NCBI GenBank assembly: GCA_903863935.1
Contig: CAIPDV010000126.1
Location: forward strand, 1 to 41,834
DNA: 41,834 bases
Reading direction: 5' to 3'
Source of the DNA: an uncultured Bacteroidota bacterium
Lineage (GTDB): Bacteria; Bacteroidota; Bacteroidia; JABEUT01
In this document: positions 17,523-24,854 of the stretch, one piece after another
Position numbering within the stretch: position 1 is the stretch's first letter
Layout of the letters: every line of letters starts with the position of its first letter
Translations under genes and position numbers: made by a program
Notes under the pieces: model-generated
The model's database searches: none
The model's input: only the letters and a program-made list of their open reading frames with translations
What the model was told of the DNA's origin: nothing

Positions 17523-18458
17523 TCATGCCGTTTTGTAGAGCAACGATTTGATAAATGTTTTTATGTTTCTCTTTACCTTAGACGAGAATTCAATCGCAGA
17601 TATTCGAATGGAATAGAATTTATTTTCAATTGGACCTAAACCCCATTTGGTGTCTTTTTCATATCCTTCTTCAATTAAATCCTTACCCAAAATCTTCGTT
17701 GCAATATGGATCTGCATTTTCGAAAGACGCTTTTTCCACAAAGGCGTTTTAGAAACCCTGTCAGAATAGGATGTATTACTGTCCGGATTACTAACCATGC
17801 TTTTCTCGCCGGTGGTTTCTGCCACTATGGAATTAATCAGTTCCTCGGATGCGTTAATGTTGCAGAACTTAAAAATTGCTGAAAGTTGAGTTATTGGATG
17901 AAGCACCAGATCCTCATAATGAAGCTCGTAATAGTTTCCGGTAAACTGTTTGGCTTTTTTGGCTGCATTTTTTGCATCAACCCAGTTTTTGCAAGCAGCT
18001 GCGAAGTCTGCATTCCAGAAAAAGATCTTGTTCCATGAAAATGCAACGTCTTTTCCGTCTCTTATTATATGGATGAATTTTGCATTCGGGATGTAATAAT
18101 GTATTAAATCCACATAACGTGAATTCAGGGGGTGCTTTTCAAGTATCAGTTTGGAGTCGGGCTTCTCTTTAAGTGATGAATAAAAATTCTCTATAAATGA
18201 AAATATGAATTCATCAAATTGCCCCTTGTTCCAAACGTGGGGCAATCCATATTTAATATTTTTCAGCTTGTTATGCTCAAGTTCTTTATCGAAATTATTT
18301 GAAAGTGGCGCAATGTAATTGTTAAAAAGAGATACTTCGTTGCCAAGGGCTACTGTATCAGGGTGCGATAATATGACTTTATAAAGCCATGTTGTTCCAC
18401 TTCTTGGGGCACCAATAATAAAAACAAATTGTTTATCTCTAAGCCACTCCGGTAAAAT
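17523..18458 (-). CDS. Second sulfotransferase, about 311 aa, no canonical start codon
   Basis: The frame contains a complete sulfotransferase. It has a 5'-PSB loop FVFIIGAPRSGTTWLYKV, a 3'-PB site (IHIIRDGKDVAFSWNK) and the C-terminal YYELHYEDLV and FCNINASEE segments. However, the first ATG/GTG/TTG in frame is a TTG at 18245, far downstream of the PAPS-binding loop. Starting there would delete the cofactor site. The open frame runs back to 18458, where an ATT codon (ILPEWLRDKQ) directly follows an in-frame TAG. Either ATT is the start, or an ATG start has been lost by mutation or sequence error. I annotate the whole frame. It begins 38 bases after the Wzt ATPase stop, in the same operon. 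Confidence 0.75.
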   Translation of the reverse strand: MLPEWLRDKQFVFIIGAPRSGTTWLYKVILSHPDTVALGNEVSLFNNYIAPLSNNFDKELEHNKLKNIKYGLPHVWNKGQFDEFIFSFIENFYSSLKEKPDSKLILEKHPLNSRYVDLIHYYIPNAKFIHIIRDGKDVAFSWNKIFFWNADFAAACKNWVDAKNAAKKAKQFTGNYYELHYEDLVLHPITQLSAIFKFCNINASEELINSIVAETTGEKSMVSNPDSNTSYSDRVSKTPLWKKRLSKMQIHIATKILGKDLIEEGYEKDTKWGLGPIENKFYSIRISAIEFSSKVKRNIKTFIKSLLYKTA

Positions 18459-18496
18459 CTATAATCCTTTTGGGGATTGTAAATGTATATAAAATA

Positions 18497-19771
18497 TTAC
18501 ATATTAATAGAAGACTTCCATTCAAAGGAAGGTTTTAAAAATCCGGGAGGCCTGTTTCTTATTGCAGCACCGGAATCTATAAGCACTACTTTAACAATAT
18601 CATTATCCTTATAAACTACTGTCCTTCTATTTTCAACGAATGCAAAATTTAAATAAATGATTCCTGTGTTGAAGAAGTTGGCTGGAATAAAGCAGGTTAC
18701 AGTTTGACGACCCCTTTTTAACACAGGGTTTTCAAATTCACCCGTCCTTGTAATAAACTGAACAACACCTTCATCGTCTTTTATATGCAAGCCAATATCA
18801 TATCTGTTGTTTAATTCGTTTTCATTTATTTCCAGATCAATTTTTATTTCAATTGCGGAGTTAATTGGTATTGATTCACCCGCCGGTTTGCCAGGCTCGC
18901 TTACTGAAAATGAATAAATACGGTTGTTGGAGGGTAGCTGAATAGGAGGGTCAAAAATTTTGACACTGCTATAGGTTCCACTGTCTGAAGTCATGTACTT
19001 TGTAATTACCATATCAGTTGGACCACTTAACTTTACAGTTCCGTTTTGCATTAAAATGGCATTACTGCATAAACTGCGAACAGCCGGCATGCTATGACTT
19101 ACAAAAATTACGGTTTTACCTATCGTAGTAACGTCTTTCATTTTGCCCAGGCATTTTTTCTGGAATTCTACATCACCTACTGCCAATACTTCATCAGCGA
19201 TAAGAATTTCTGAATCAAGGTGAGCTGCTACTGCGAATGCAAGCCTTACATACATTCCTGATGAATAACGTTTTGCGGGTGTATCAATATATCTTTCAAT
19301 GCCCGAGAAGGCTACAATTTCATCGAATTTATTTTTTATTTCATGCTTGGTCATGCCTAAAATTGCACCATTCATGTAAATATTCTCTCTTCCTGTTAAT
19401 TCAGGATGGAATCCTGTTCCCACTTCCAGCAAACTGGCAATTCTGCCTTTTACTTTAAAACTGCCTGTGGTAGGCCCAGTTACCCGCGATAATATTTTCA
19501 GTAAGGTCGATTTGCCTGCTCCGTTATTGCCAATAATTCCCAGGCTTTCCCCTTTTCCAACATTAAAATTTATATCCCTTAAAGCCCATACATATTTACT
19601 GTCGCTTTTTTTGTCTCGTTCATTAGTTTCACCAATTTTTAAATAGGGATCTTCTTTCCCTCTTATTTTATACCACCATTTGTTTAAATCGTGTGATATA
19701 GTTCCTGTACCAATTTGGCCCAAACGGTATTGCTTGCTTAAGTTTTCTATTTTAATTACTGTTTCTGTCAT
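18497..19771 (-). CDS. wzt: ABC transporter ATP-binding protein, polysaccharide export (Wzt-like), 424 aa
   Basis: The nucleotide-binding domain (about 1-260) has Walker A GNNGAGKST (81-89), signature RYSSGMYVR (168-176) and Walker B EILIADE (188-194). The long insertion before Walker A (KWWYKIRGKEDPY) is typical of polysaccharide and O-antigen exporters. The C-terminal region (about 275-424) is a beta-rich Wzt-C-like domain of the kind that binds the growing glycan's terminal cap. It contains DIGLHIKDDEGVVQF and FIPANFFNTGIIYLNF. It pairs with the permease gene just upstream, 12 bases away. The presence of a Wzt-C domain suggests export of a chain whose end is marked, perhaps by sulfation. 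Confidence 0.94.
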   Translation of the reverse strand: MTETVIKIENLSKQYRLGQIGTGTISHDLNKWWYKIRGKEDPYLKIGETNERDKKSDSKYVWALRDINFNVGKGESLGIIGNNGAGKSTLLKILSRVTGPTTGSFKVKGRIASLLEVGTGFHPELTGRENIYMNGAILGMTKHEIKNKFDEIVAFSGIERYIDTPAKRYSSGMYVRLAFAVAAHLDSEILIADEVLAVGDVEFQKKCLGKMKDVTTIGKTVIFVSHSMPAVRSLCSNAILMQNGTVKLSGPTDMVITKYMTSDSGTYSSVKIFDPPIQLPSNNRIYSFSVSEPGKPAGESIPINSAIEIKIDLEINENELNNRYDIGLHIKDDEGVVQFITRTGEFENPVLKRGRQTVTCFIPANFFNTGIIYLNFAFVENRRTVVYKDNDIVKVVLIDSGAAIRNRPPGFLKPSFEWKSSINM

Positions 19772-19783
19772 GCCGTTCTGCAG

Positions 19784-20644
19784 TTAAACAGTATCCATAA
19801 AATTACGTTCGATCTTATTGAACAGAAGAGCACCGAAAAATAATGTAATTACCATAAAAACACTACTATAGGCTAAGTGATGCCAATTAAAATCACCTTG
19901 TGGGAAAAATGCATAACGGAATGTATCTATTACTGAAGACATCGGATTAGCCTCAATGAAAATTGCTCTTTTTCCTGTCATTAATGAGGGCGGAAAAATT
20001 ACGGGGGTTAGATACATGAGAAGTTGAACACCAAAGGTAACCAGATAGCTTAAGTCGCGATATTTGGTTGTTAAAGAAGATATTATTATTCCTGCACCAA
20101 GGCCCAATCCTGCCATTACTATCATTGAATAAGGAATAAGTAACAGATAAACGGTGAAATGGAATTGGTATCCTTTGAAGATTATATAATAAAGAAGGAA
20201 GCCTAAAAACAGCGTGAACTGAGCAAGGAAGATGAATAAGCCGCTTACAGTTTTTGATATGGGTGTTACCAGTCTTGGAAAATAGACCTTGCCAAAAATA
20301 TTGGTGTTTTGCACAAAAGTATTGGCAGTTGATGTAAAACTTGTAGTGAAGTAATTCCAGATTGTTAGACCCGACAAATAAAACAGCATCCCAGGAATAG
20401 GGTCTGTTTTAATTCTGGCAATGCCACCAAAAACAAACAGGAACAAAAATGCTGTAAGTAAAGGCTGAATTAAAAACCAAAGAGGGCCTAATATTGTTTG
20501 ATTATAAACAGTTGCAATGTCACGTTTAGCAAACTGCATTATTAAATCACGATACGTCCAGAGTTCTTTTAAGTTTAAAGAAACCCGATGCTTTTTAGCG
20601 TCAATTACTATATCCCAATGTTCTTTTGGGGGAGTATCATGCAT
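19784..20644 (-). CDS. wzm: ABC-2 type polysaccharide export permease (Wzm-like), 286 aa
   Basis: This is the membrane half of the exporter. The N-terminal tail carries the conserved LWTYRDLIMQFAKRDIATVY, with the NQTILGPLWFLIQP segment of Wzm/TagG-type permeases. About six hydrophobic segments follow, including LTAFLFLFVFGGIARI, TLFLGFLLYYIIF, LIPYSMIVMAGLGLGAGIII, LVTFGVQLLMYLTPVIFP and VFMVITLFFGALLF. It is the first gene of the minus-strand polysaccharide run, and a well-spaced promoter lies about 40 bases before its ATG. With the Wzt protein it should carry lipid-linked glycan across the inner membrane. Confidence 0.95.
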   Translation of the reverse strand: MHDTPPKEHWDIVIDAKKHRVSLNLKELWTYRDLIMQFAKRDIATVYNQTILGPLWFLIQPLLTAFLFLFVFGGIARIKTDPIPGMLFYLSGLTIWNYFTTSFTSTANTFVQNTNIFGKVYFPRLVTPISKTVSGLFIFLAQFTLFLGFLLYYIIFKGYQFHFTVYLLLIPYSMIVMAGLGLGAGIIISSLTTKYRDLSYLVTFGVQLLMYLTPVIFPPSLMTGKRAIFIEANPMSSVIDTFRYAFFPQGDFNWHHLAYSSVFMVITLFFGALLFNKIERNFMDTV

Positions 20645-20681
20645 AAATACCTTTAATTAAAGTAGTGTGAGAATTAGTTTA

Positions 20682-20711
20682 CAAAGCTAACTCAAATGTT
20701 GCAATAAACAA
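20682..20711 (-). promoter_or_regulatory. Promoter of the polysaccharide export operon
   Basis: On the minus strand TTG (20711-20709), exactly 19 bases, then TAGCTTTG (20689-20682) match the Bacteroidota -33/-7 promoter. This is the best full match to consensus I found for a multi-gene unit in the window. A start near 20675 would give a leader of about 30 bases before the permease ATG. Confidence 0.7.
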
Positions 20712-20841
20712 TTACCTAAGAATAAGCCCTTATTGGTATTACTCTGGAAATCCAATTTATTATTGGATTGTAGTGTATTGAAAATCAGCAATAAGTGAAG
20801 AATATGGAACGGTAAACAAGCAGAACTTTATACCTCGATTT

Positions 20842-21204
20842 CTAATTGTTTTCTAATATCTTGGTGGAGCGATATAATATTATTTCAGCCCTTTCAATCG
20901 TAACAAGCCCACCCGAGTCTGCTCTTTCAAATAAAGCATTTAAGGCAGGAATAAAAGCCTTTATTTTTTCTTCTGTATCTATGATTTCTATCACTACAGG
21001 AAGATCTGGGCTTATTTCGAAAATTTTTGCTGTATTAACTCTGCTTTTTGTTCCGTAGGATAAAATGCCTTTAAAGCCAGTAGCTCCGGCAAGACCTGCT
21101 GCTTTGGCTTTAAAAACAATTGCCTCATATAAAGGTTGATTGCCAATTTTATCAACTTCGCCAACAAATATCCGCAAGAGTCTTGCATTTTTAATTGTTT
21201 CCAT
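20842..21204 (-). CDS. DUF190 family protein, 120 aa
   Basis: DUF190 proteins are small PII-like ferredoxin-fold proteins that often sit beside crcB. The sequence METIKNARLLRIFVGEVDKI...PLYEAIVFKAKAAGLAGATG and the later LPVVIEIIDTEEKIKAFIP fit that family over the full length. Here it follows crcB by four bases and shares the fluoride-riboswitch transcript, which supports a part in fluoride efflux or its regulation. The molecular role of DUF190 is not established as far as I know. Confidence 0.9.
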   Translation of the reverse strand: METIKNARLLRIFVGEVDKIGNQPLYEAIVFKAKAAGLAGATGFKGILSYGTKSRVNTAKIFEISPDLPVVIEIIDTEEKIKAFIPALNALFERADSGGLVTIERAEIILYRSTKILENN

Positions 21205-21208
21205 TCAT

Positions 21209-21583
21209 TTATAATTTTTCGATTAGCATAACAGGAATAAAGGTAGCCAGAACACCAAGTACCACACTGGCCCCCATATAAGCACAAGCATACAAGAGAT
21301 GGCCTTCTCTCAATAATGAAAAGCTCTCCATTGAAAAGGTAGAGAATGTGGTAAACCCTCCACAAACACCTACTGCAAGGAAAAAACGTAAGTCGGGGCC
21401 AATTTTATTTCCTTCTGCAAGTGCATAAATAACACCTATTAAAAAACACCCTGTTATGTTAACCGTAAGTGTGCCGAACGGAAATGTGGAAAGGAATTTA
21501 TTATTGACGAATGTAGCAGTCAGGTATCTGAGTATACTGCCTATTGCCCCACCAATGCCCACCAATGTAATTGTCTTTAACAT
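21209..21583 (-). CDS. crcB: Fluoride channel CrcB (Fluc), 124 aa
   Basis: Fluc channels are dual-topology dimers of four-helix subunits that let fluoride leave the cell. The signature residues are visible: GGAIGSILRYL at the N-terminus, TFPFGTLTVNITGCFLIG with the conserved Asn in helix 2, and GGFTTFSTFSMESF in the broken helix 3, which holds the Na+ site and the phenylalanine box. The fourth helix is MGASVVLGVLATFIPVML. Length is standard. The leader is a fluoride riboswitch, so expression is presumably switched on by fluoride. The DUF190 gene follows directly. Confidence 0.97.
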   Translation of the reverse strand: MLKTITLVGIGGAIGSILRYLTATFVNNKFLSTFPFGTLTVNITGCFLIGVIYALAEGNKIGPDLRFFLAVGVCGGFTTFSTFSMESFSLLREGHLLYACAYMGASVVLGVLATFIPVMLIEKL

Positions 21584-21598
21584 AGATTAAGTTTTAAG

Positions 21599-21661
21599 GT
21601 AGGAGTTATCAGACATCGGGCATAAATGCGAGAGACGGTTAAGGGCAAACTCCATTGCCAC
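21599..21661 (-). promoter_or_regulatory. Fluoride riboswitch (crcB motif) in the crcB leader
   Basis: Read on the minus strand, the leader has GGCAATGGAGTTTGCC, then TTAACCG, then CTGATAACTCCTAC. These match the fluoride aptamer as I know it: a hairpin GGCAA/TTGCC whose loop TGGAGT pairs with ACTCC downstream to form the pseudoknot, with the AACCG and CTGAT...CTCCTAC blocks conserved. The -7 box TACCTTTG (21675-21668) would start transcription at about 21661, two bases before the first conserved G. The aptamer ends about 16 bases before the crcB ATG, so control of translation initiation is more likely than termination. Confidence 0.9.
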
Positions 21662-21667
21662 AGGGTA

Positions 21668-21675
21668 CAAAGGTA
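21668..21675 (-). promoter_or_regulatory. -7 box of the crcB operon
   Basis: The minus strand reads TACCTTTG, matching TAnnTTTG, and lies immediately before the fluoride aptamer. No clear -33 element is visible at 19 bases. Confidence 0.65.
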
Positions 21676-21707
21676 AAGAAAATTGGGCAGTTGCTGATTT
21701 CTTATTC

Positions 21708-21715
21708 TATATTTG
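21708..21715 (+). promoter_or_regulatory. -7 box of the FISUMP protein gene
   Basis: TATATTTG matches TAnnTTTG 31 bases before the chosen ATG at 21746. An in-frame TTG at 21713 lies within the box, which rules it out as a start. The region between this box and the crcB box (about 32 bases) is a compact divergent promoter. Confidence 0.6.
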
Positions 21716-21745
21716 TCAGAAATTATTGATTTTATACAAGATTAT

Positions 21746-22375
21746 ATGAAGAAGATTATCCTTTTAGGAACCGTTTTATTTGTGCTGAATGGCTTTGTGA
21801 ATGCGCAAGATGCCGTTAAAGTCGTTACTGTCGGTAAACAAATATGGACTGTCGAGAATTTAAATACGTCTACCTTCCGTAATGGAGACAGCATTCCTCA
21901 GGCGTTATCAGATTCTGATTGGGCCAAGGCTGCACGCAACCATAAACCTGCCTGGTGCTATTATATGGGTAATCCTGTTAATGGTAAAATCTATGGCCGC
22001 TTATATAATTGGTATGCCGTTAATGATAAAAGAGGGCTAGCTCCAAAAGGCTGGCACGTTCCAACTGATATGGAATGGAATAAATTAGTTGAATTTTTAG
22101 GCGGGTACAAAACCGCAGATATTAAGTTAAAAAGCAAGGTTTCGTGGGATGGAGATGGTAATGGTGACAACAGCACGGGCTTTGCCGGAATCCCTTCAGG
22201 GCAACGTATTGTTCGATTAGGGTTCATGGGGCTGGGAAATATTGCATGTTTTTGGGCTGCCAATAAAAAGGATAACGATGAAGCCTACTATTTTCCTCTG
22301 ACCAAACACGGAGATACAGCAAACCCAAGTTATTCCAAAAGTGCAGGGTTTGCAGTTCGGTTGATTAAGAACTGA
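21746..22375 (+). CDS. FISUMP-domain secreted protein, 209 aa
   Basis: The mature protein is one copy of the Fibrobacter succinogenes major paralogous (FISUMP) domain. It shows GKQIWTVENLNTSTFRNGD, IYGRLYNWYAVND, GLAPKGWHVPTDMEWNKLVE and GFAGIPSGQR, ending with the usual SAGFAVRLIKN. From the chosen ATG the N-terminus is a signal peptide (MKKIILLGTVLFVLNGFVNA-Q), so the protein is exported and probably displayed or released. It has no T9SS sorting domain and no lipobox. Its function is unknown. Its 3' end overlaps the convergent glycosyltransferase gene by 11 bases. Confidence 0.88.
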   Translation: MKKIILLGTVLFVLNGFVNAQDAVKVVTVGKQIWTVENLNTSTFRNGDSIPQALSDSDWAKAARNHKPAWCYYMGNPVNGKIYGRLYNWYAVNDKRGLAPKGWHVPTDMEWNKLVEFLGGYKTADIKLKSKVSWDGDGNGDNSTGFAGIPSGQRIVRLGFMGLGNIACFWAANKKDNDEAYYFPLTKHGDTANPSYSKSAGFAVRLIKN

Positions 22376-23519
22376 TTTTCTTTAACCATTCATCAACCAC
22401 TTTCTTGTAGTTTTCTTTTTCAAAAGCAGGTTCAACAGGATTAAGTTCATTGGCTTTTTCCAATGCATCTTTCAATGAAAGCCCTTTTTGGGTAAAGGTT
22501 ATAGCCATTCCTCTTTTCTCGAATTGTTTAGCAAGATATTCCTGTTCAGTTTGGCCCGGAGTTGGAATAAAAATCGATTTTTTCCAACCAATTGTATGTA
22601 AATCCATAATTGTAGAATAGCCTCCACGGCTTAATATGACCTCACTGTTGTTAACCGCATCCTGAAAATCTGTATCACCCAAATGTGGAATAATTTGCAC
22701 ATTTCTCCCCTCTCTACTTGGTAGGGATTGGGCCAGGGGGTAAGTACTTCCAGGCAAACCTTGAATTATCAAAGCTTTGGTTTTTGGCAAGTCTTTTAAT
22801 TGATTTAAAATAATTTCCTCCAGTTTGCTACGCTGCGGTTCTGGCCCTGAAAGAATAACAAGCAAATCATATTTCTTGTTTTGGTTAAACCCCAAACCCC
22901 TAAAGGGGCTTTGAGCAGCACTATTCAAGGCCCCTTTAGGGGTTTGGGGCTGAACAACTAAGGTGTCAAACCGTGAAAGTGGTCCAACATACTTTCCATT
23001 CAAGCCTTTTGGAATAGGGTGGGAAAGAGTACCTGATAAATTAACATCTCCGGAATAATCTGGAATCCAGCATTCATCAAAGTTTTTAATGTAATTGTAA
23101 GCAGTCTTGCTCAAAAAAGTATTGGCTGCCGGAGCTTGAATATTTAACTGGTGGGTTATAATGATTGATGGGATTTTTTTGTTCCATAAACCGTAACGGT
23201 TGTCGGAAATAGCTGCATCAATATTTTTATCTTTAATAATAGTTTCCAGTAGTTCATGTTCTTTTTTGATAGCAGCAACCATTTGTGGCAACTGGAATAA
23301 AACCTTAACACCAACTGGAAGTGCGGTGGAATACTTAATCCTATAACCCGGAAAATCCACAAAGTCAACGTTGAGAAAATGTTCTTTTAAAAATAAAAGA
23401 TGTGGACCTTCTGCCCCAATTACAACCTCAATTTTCTTTTCCAGCAGATGGTGTATTATCGGTATGCATCTCGATGCATGGCCCAAACCCCAGTCTAAAG
23501 GAGAAATAAATATGCGCAA
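22365..23519 (-). CDS. GT28/MurG-like glycosyltransferase with in-frame palindromic insertion, 384 aa
   Basis: The protein resembles MurG-type and UDP-GlcNAc-transferase-like enzymes. The N-terminal domain starts MRIFISPLDWGLGHASRCIP with the GLGHASR glycine loop. The C-terminal domain has LVILSGPEPQRSKLEE and VILSRGGYSTIMDL followed by TPGQTEQEYLAKQFEKRG, the donor-binding region of the GT28 superfamily. Between the domains, at about residues 190-210, a stretch TPKGALNSAAQSPFRGLGF is encoded by a 60-base palindromic element. The gene starts six bases after the ABC permease and is likely in one operon with it. The acceptor is unknown; glycolipid or glycan synthesis is plausible. Confidence 0.85.
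   Translation of the reverse strand: MRIFISPLDWGLGHASRCIPIIHHLLEKKIEVVIGAEGPHLLFLKEHFLNVDFVDFPGYRIKYSTALPVGVKVLFQLPQMVAAIKKEHELLETIIKDKNIDAAISDNRYGLWNKKIPSIIITHQLNIQAPAANTFLSKTAYNYIKNFDECWIPDYSGDVNLSGTLSHPIPKGLNGKYVGPLSRFDTLVVQPQTPKGALNSAAQSPFRGLGFNQNKKYDLLVILSGPEPQRSKLEEIILNQLKDLPKTKALIIQGLPGSTYPLAQSLPSREGRNVQIIPHLGDTDFQDAVNNSEVILSRGGYSTIMDLHTIGWKKSIFIPTPGQTEQEYLAKQFEKRGMAITFTQKGLSLKDALEKANELNPVEPAFEKENYKKVVDEWLKKISS
22890..22949. repeat. 60-base palindromic element inserted in a coding region
   Basis: Bases 22890-22914 and 22925-22949 are inverted copies (24 of 25 positions match) around a 10-base loop. Each arm contains CCCCTAAAGGGGC and CCCCAAA. The element is 60 bases, a multiple of three, and keeps the glycosyltransferase frame open through the linker between its two domains. 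Its GC content is far above that of the gene around it. It resembles the palindromic repeats scattered in Bacteroidota genomes and, in concept, the Rickettsia protein-inserted palindromes. Confidence 0.88.
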
Positions 23520-23525
23520 AATCTC

Positions 23526-24854
23526 TTATTTATAAAATAGCCATTTGCCAAGTTCCTTGTAGGTCACTTTTTTGCCATACATAAGTAAGCCTACCCTGTA
23601 AATCCTTCCGGCTAACCATACCGTACCAAATATAGTACCAATCAATATGGACATGGAAAGGGCAAGTTGCCATACGGGAATACCGAAAGGTATGCGGGCC
23701 ATCATGGCAATAGGTGATGTTAGCGGAATTATGGAAAACCAAACTGCAATGGTACTGTGTGGGTTTGTAATAATACTCTGCATAACAACAATTGATAGTA
23801 TCAGCGGAGCTGTGACCGGAAGCATGAATTGCTGCGTCTCGGTCTCCTGGTCTACTGCTGAGCCCACCGCGGCAAACAAGGCACTGTAGAGAATATATCC
23901 ACCAAGAAAATAAAATAAAAAGCCGCCTATAACCAGTACCCAGTTTGTTGAACGTAGCATATTGTCAACATTATCCATAGCTCCGGTAATATCTTTATTC
24001 TGTGGATTCATGTGGCTTAAATTAGTAGCATCAACTGGAGCACCTTTCTTTAAGGTCTGCTCTGTTGCAGCTCTTTGAGGGTTCACCATTTCTCCTTGCA
24101 AGTAGGCTGTTCCCACATGATAAGCCCCAAAACCAAGAATGACCCATATAAGGAATTGAGTGAGCCCTACCAGGCCAACTCCAATTACTTTACCCATCAT
24201 GAGTTGAAACGGACGGACAGAAGAAATGATAACCTCCACAATTCGGTTTATCTTTTCTTCCATAACACCCCGCATTACCTGAACCGAATAAAGGAAAATG
24301 AAAATATAAATGAGAAAGGAGGCTGCATACCCTAATACGGCATTATAGCCCGTATTGGTGACTTTGTTGTTTACATTATCCTCTACTTTTACACTTGATT
24401 TAACCTTATCTATCATTGCCTGATCAAGGTTTTCAGCTTTCATTTTAGCCCTTTCAAGCGTATTGTTCAATTGGTATTCAATAGACGAAACAACATCATT
24501 GCCCGGGTCATCTTTCGAGAAGAGCTGTACCTGCACCATTTGTTCACTCTTGGGAATATAAAGCACAGAAACATGGGCTGAATCGGCAAATATTTTTTTA
24601 ACGGAAGCAACTTCTATATTGCAATAACCATAGTCATAATGAACCGTAGAATTGTTTTGCAATACCCCGCAAATGGTTTTTGTTTCGTCTACTACAACGA
24701 TACGTTGGTTCTCATTTTTGGTATTCGAAATTAAAATAGGCGCAAAAATCAATCCCGCAAATACCAGTGGCCCTAGTATTGAAATCACCAGGAATGATTT
24801 TTTTCTTACACGGGTAGTATATTCTCTTTGTATTATTAGTCCTATTTTACTCAT
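23526..24854 (-). CDS. ABC-2 type transporter permease (NatB/YhaP-like), 442 aa
   Basis: The protein has one membrane segment at the N-terminus (SFLVISILGPLVFAGLIFAP), a large external domain of about 150 residues (NENQRIVVVDETKTICG onward), then five or so membrane segments from AVLGYAASFLIYIFIFLYSV to MSILIGTIFGTVWLAG. The GVMEEKINRIVEVIISSVRP segment is typical of NatB/ABC-2 export permeases. It overlaps the ATPase gene by four bases. The family includes sodium and drug exporters and transporters of unknown substrate, and no substrate can be read from the sequence. Confidence 0.88.
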   Translation of the reverse strand: MSKIGLIIQREYTTRVRKKSFLVISILGPLVFAGLIFAPILISNTKNENQRIVVVDETKTICGVLQNNSTVHYDYGYCNIEVASVKKIFADSAHVSVLYIPKSEQMVQVQLFSKDDPGNDVVSSIEYQLNNTLERAKMKAENLDQAMIDKVKSSVKVEDNVNNKVTNTGYNAVLGYAASFLIYIFIFLYSVQVMRGVMEEKINRIVEVIISSVRPFQLMMGKVIGVGLVGLTQFLIWVILGFGAYHVGTAYLQGEMVNPQRAATEQTLKKGAPVDATNLSHMNPQNKDITGAMDNVDNMLRSTNWVLVIGGFLFYFLGGYILYSALFAAVGSAVDQETETQQFMLPVTAPLILSIVVMQSIITNPHSTIAVWFSIIPLTSPIAMMARIPFGIPVWQLALSMSILIGTIFGTVWLAGRIYRVGLLMYGKKVTYKELGKWLFYK

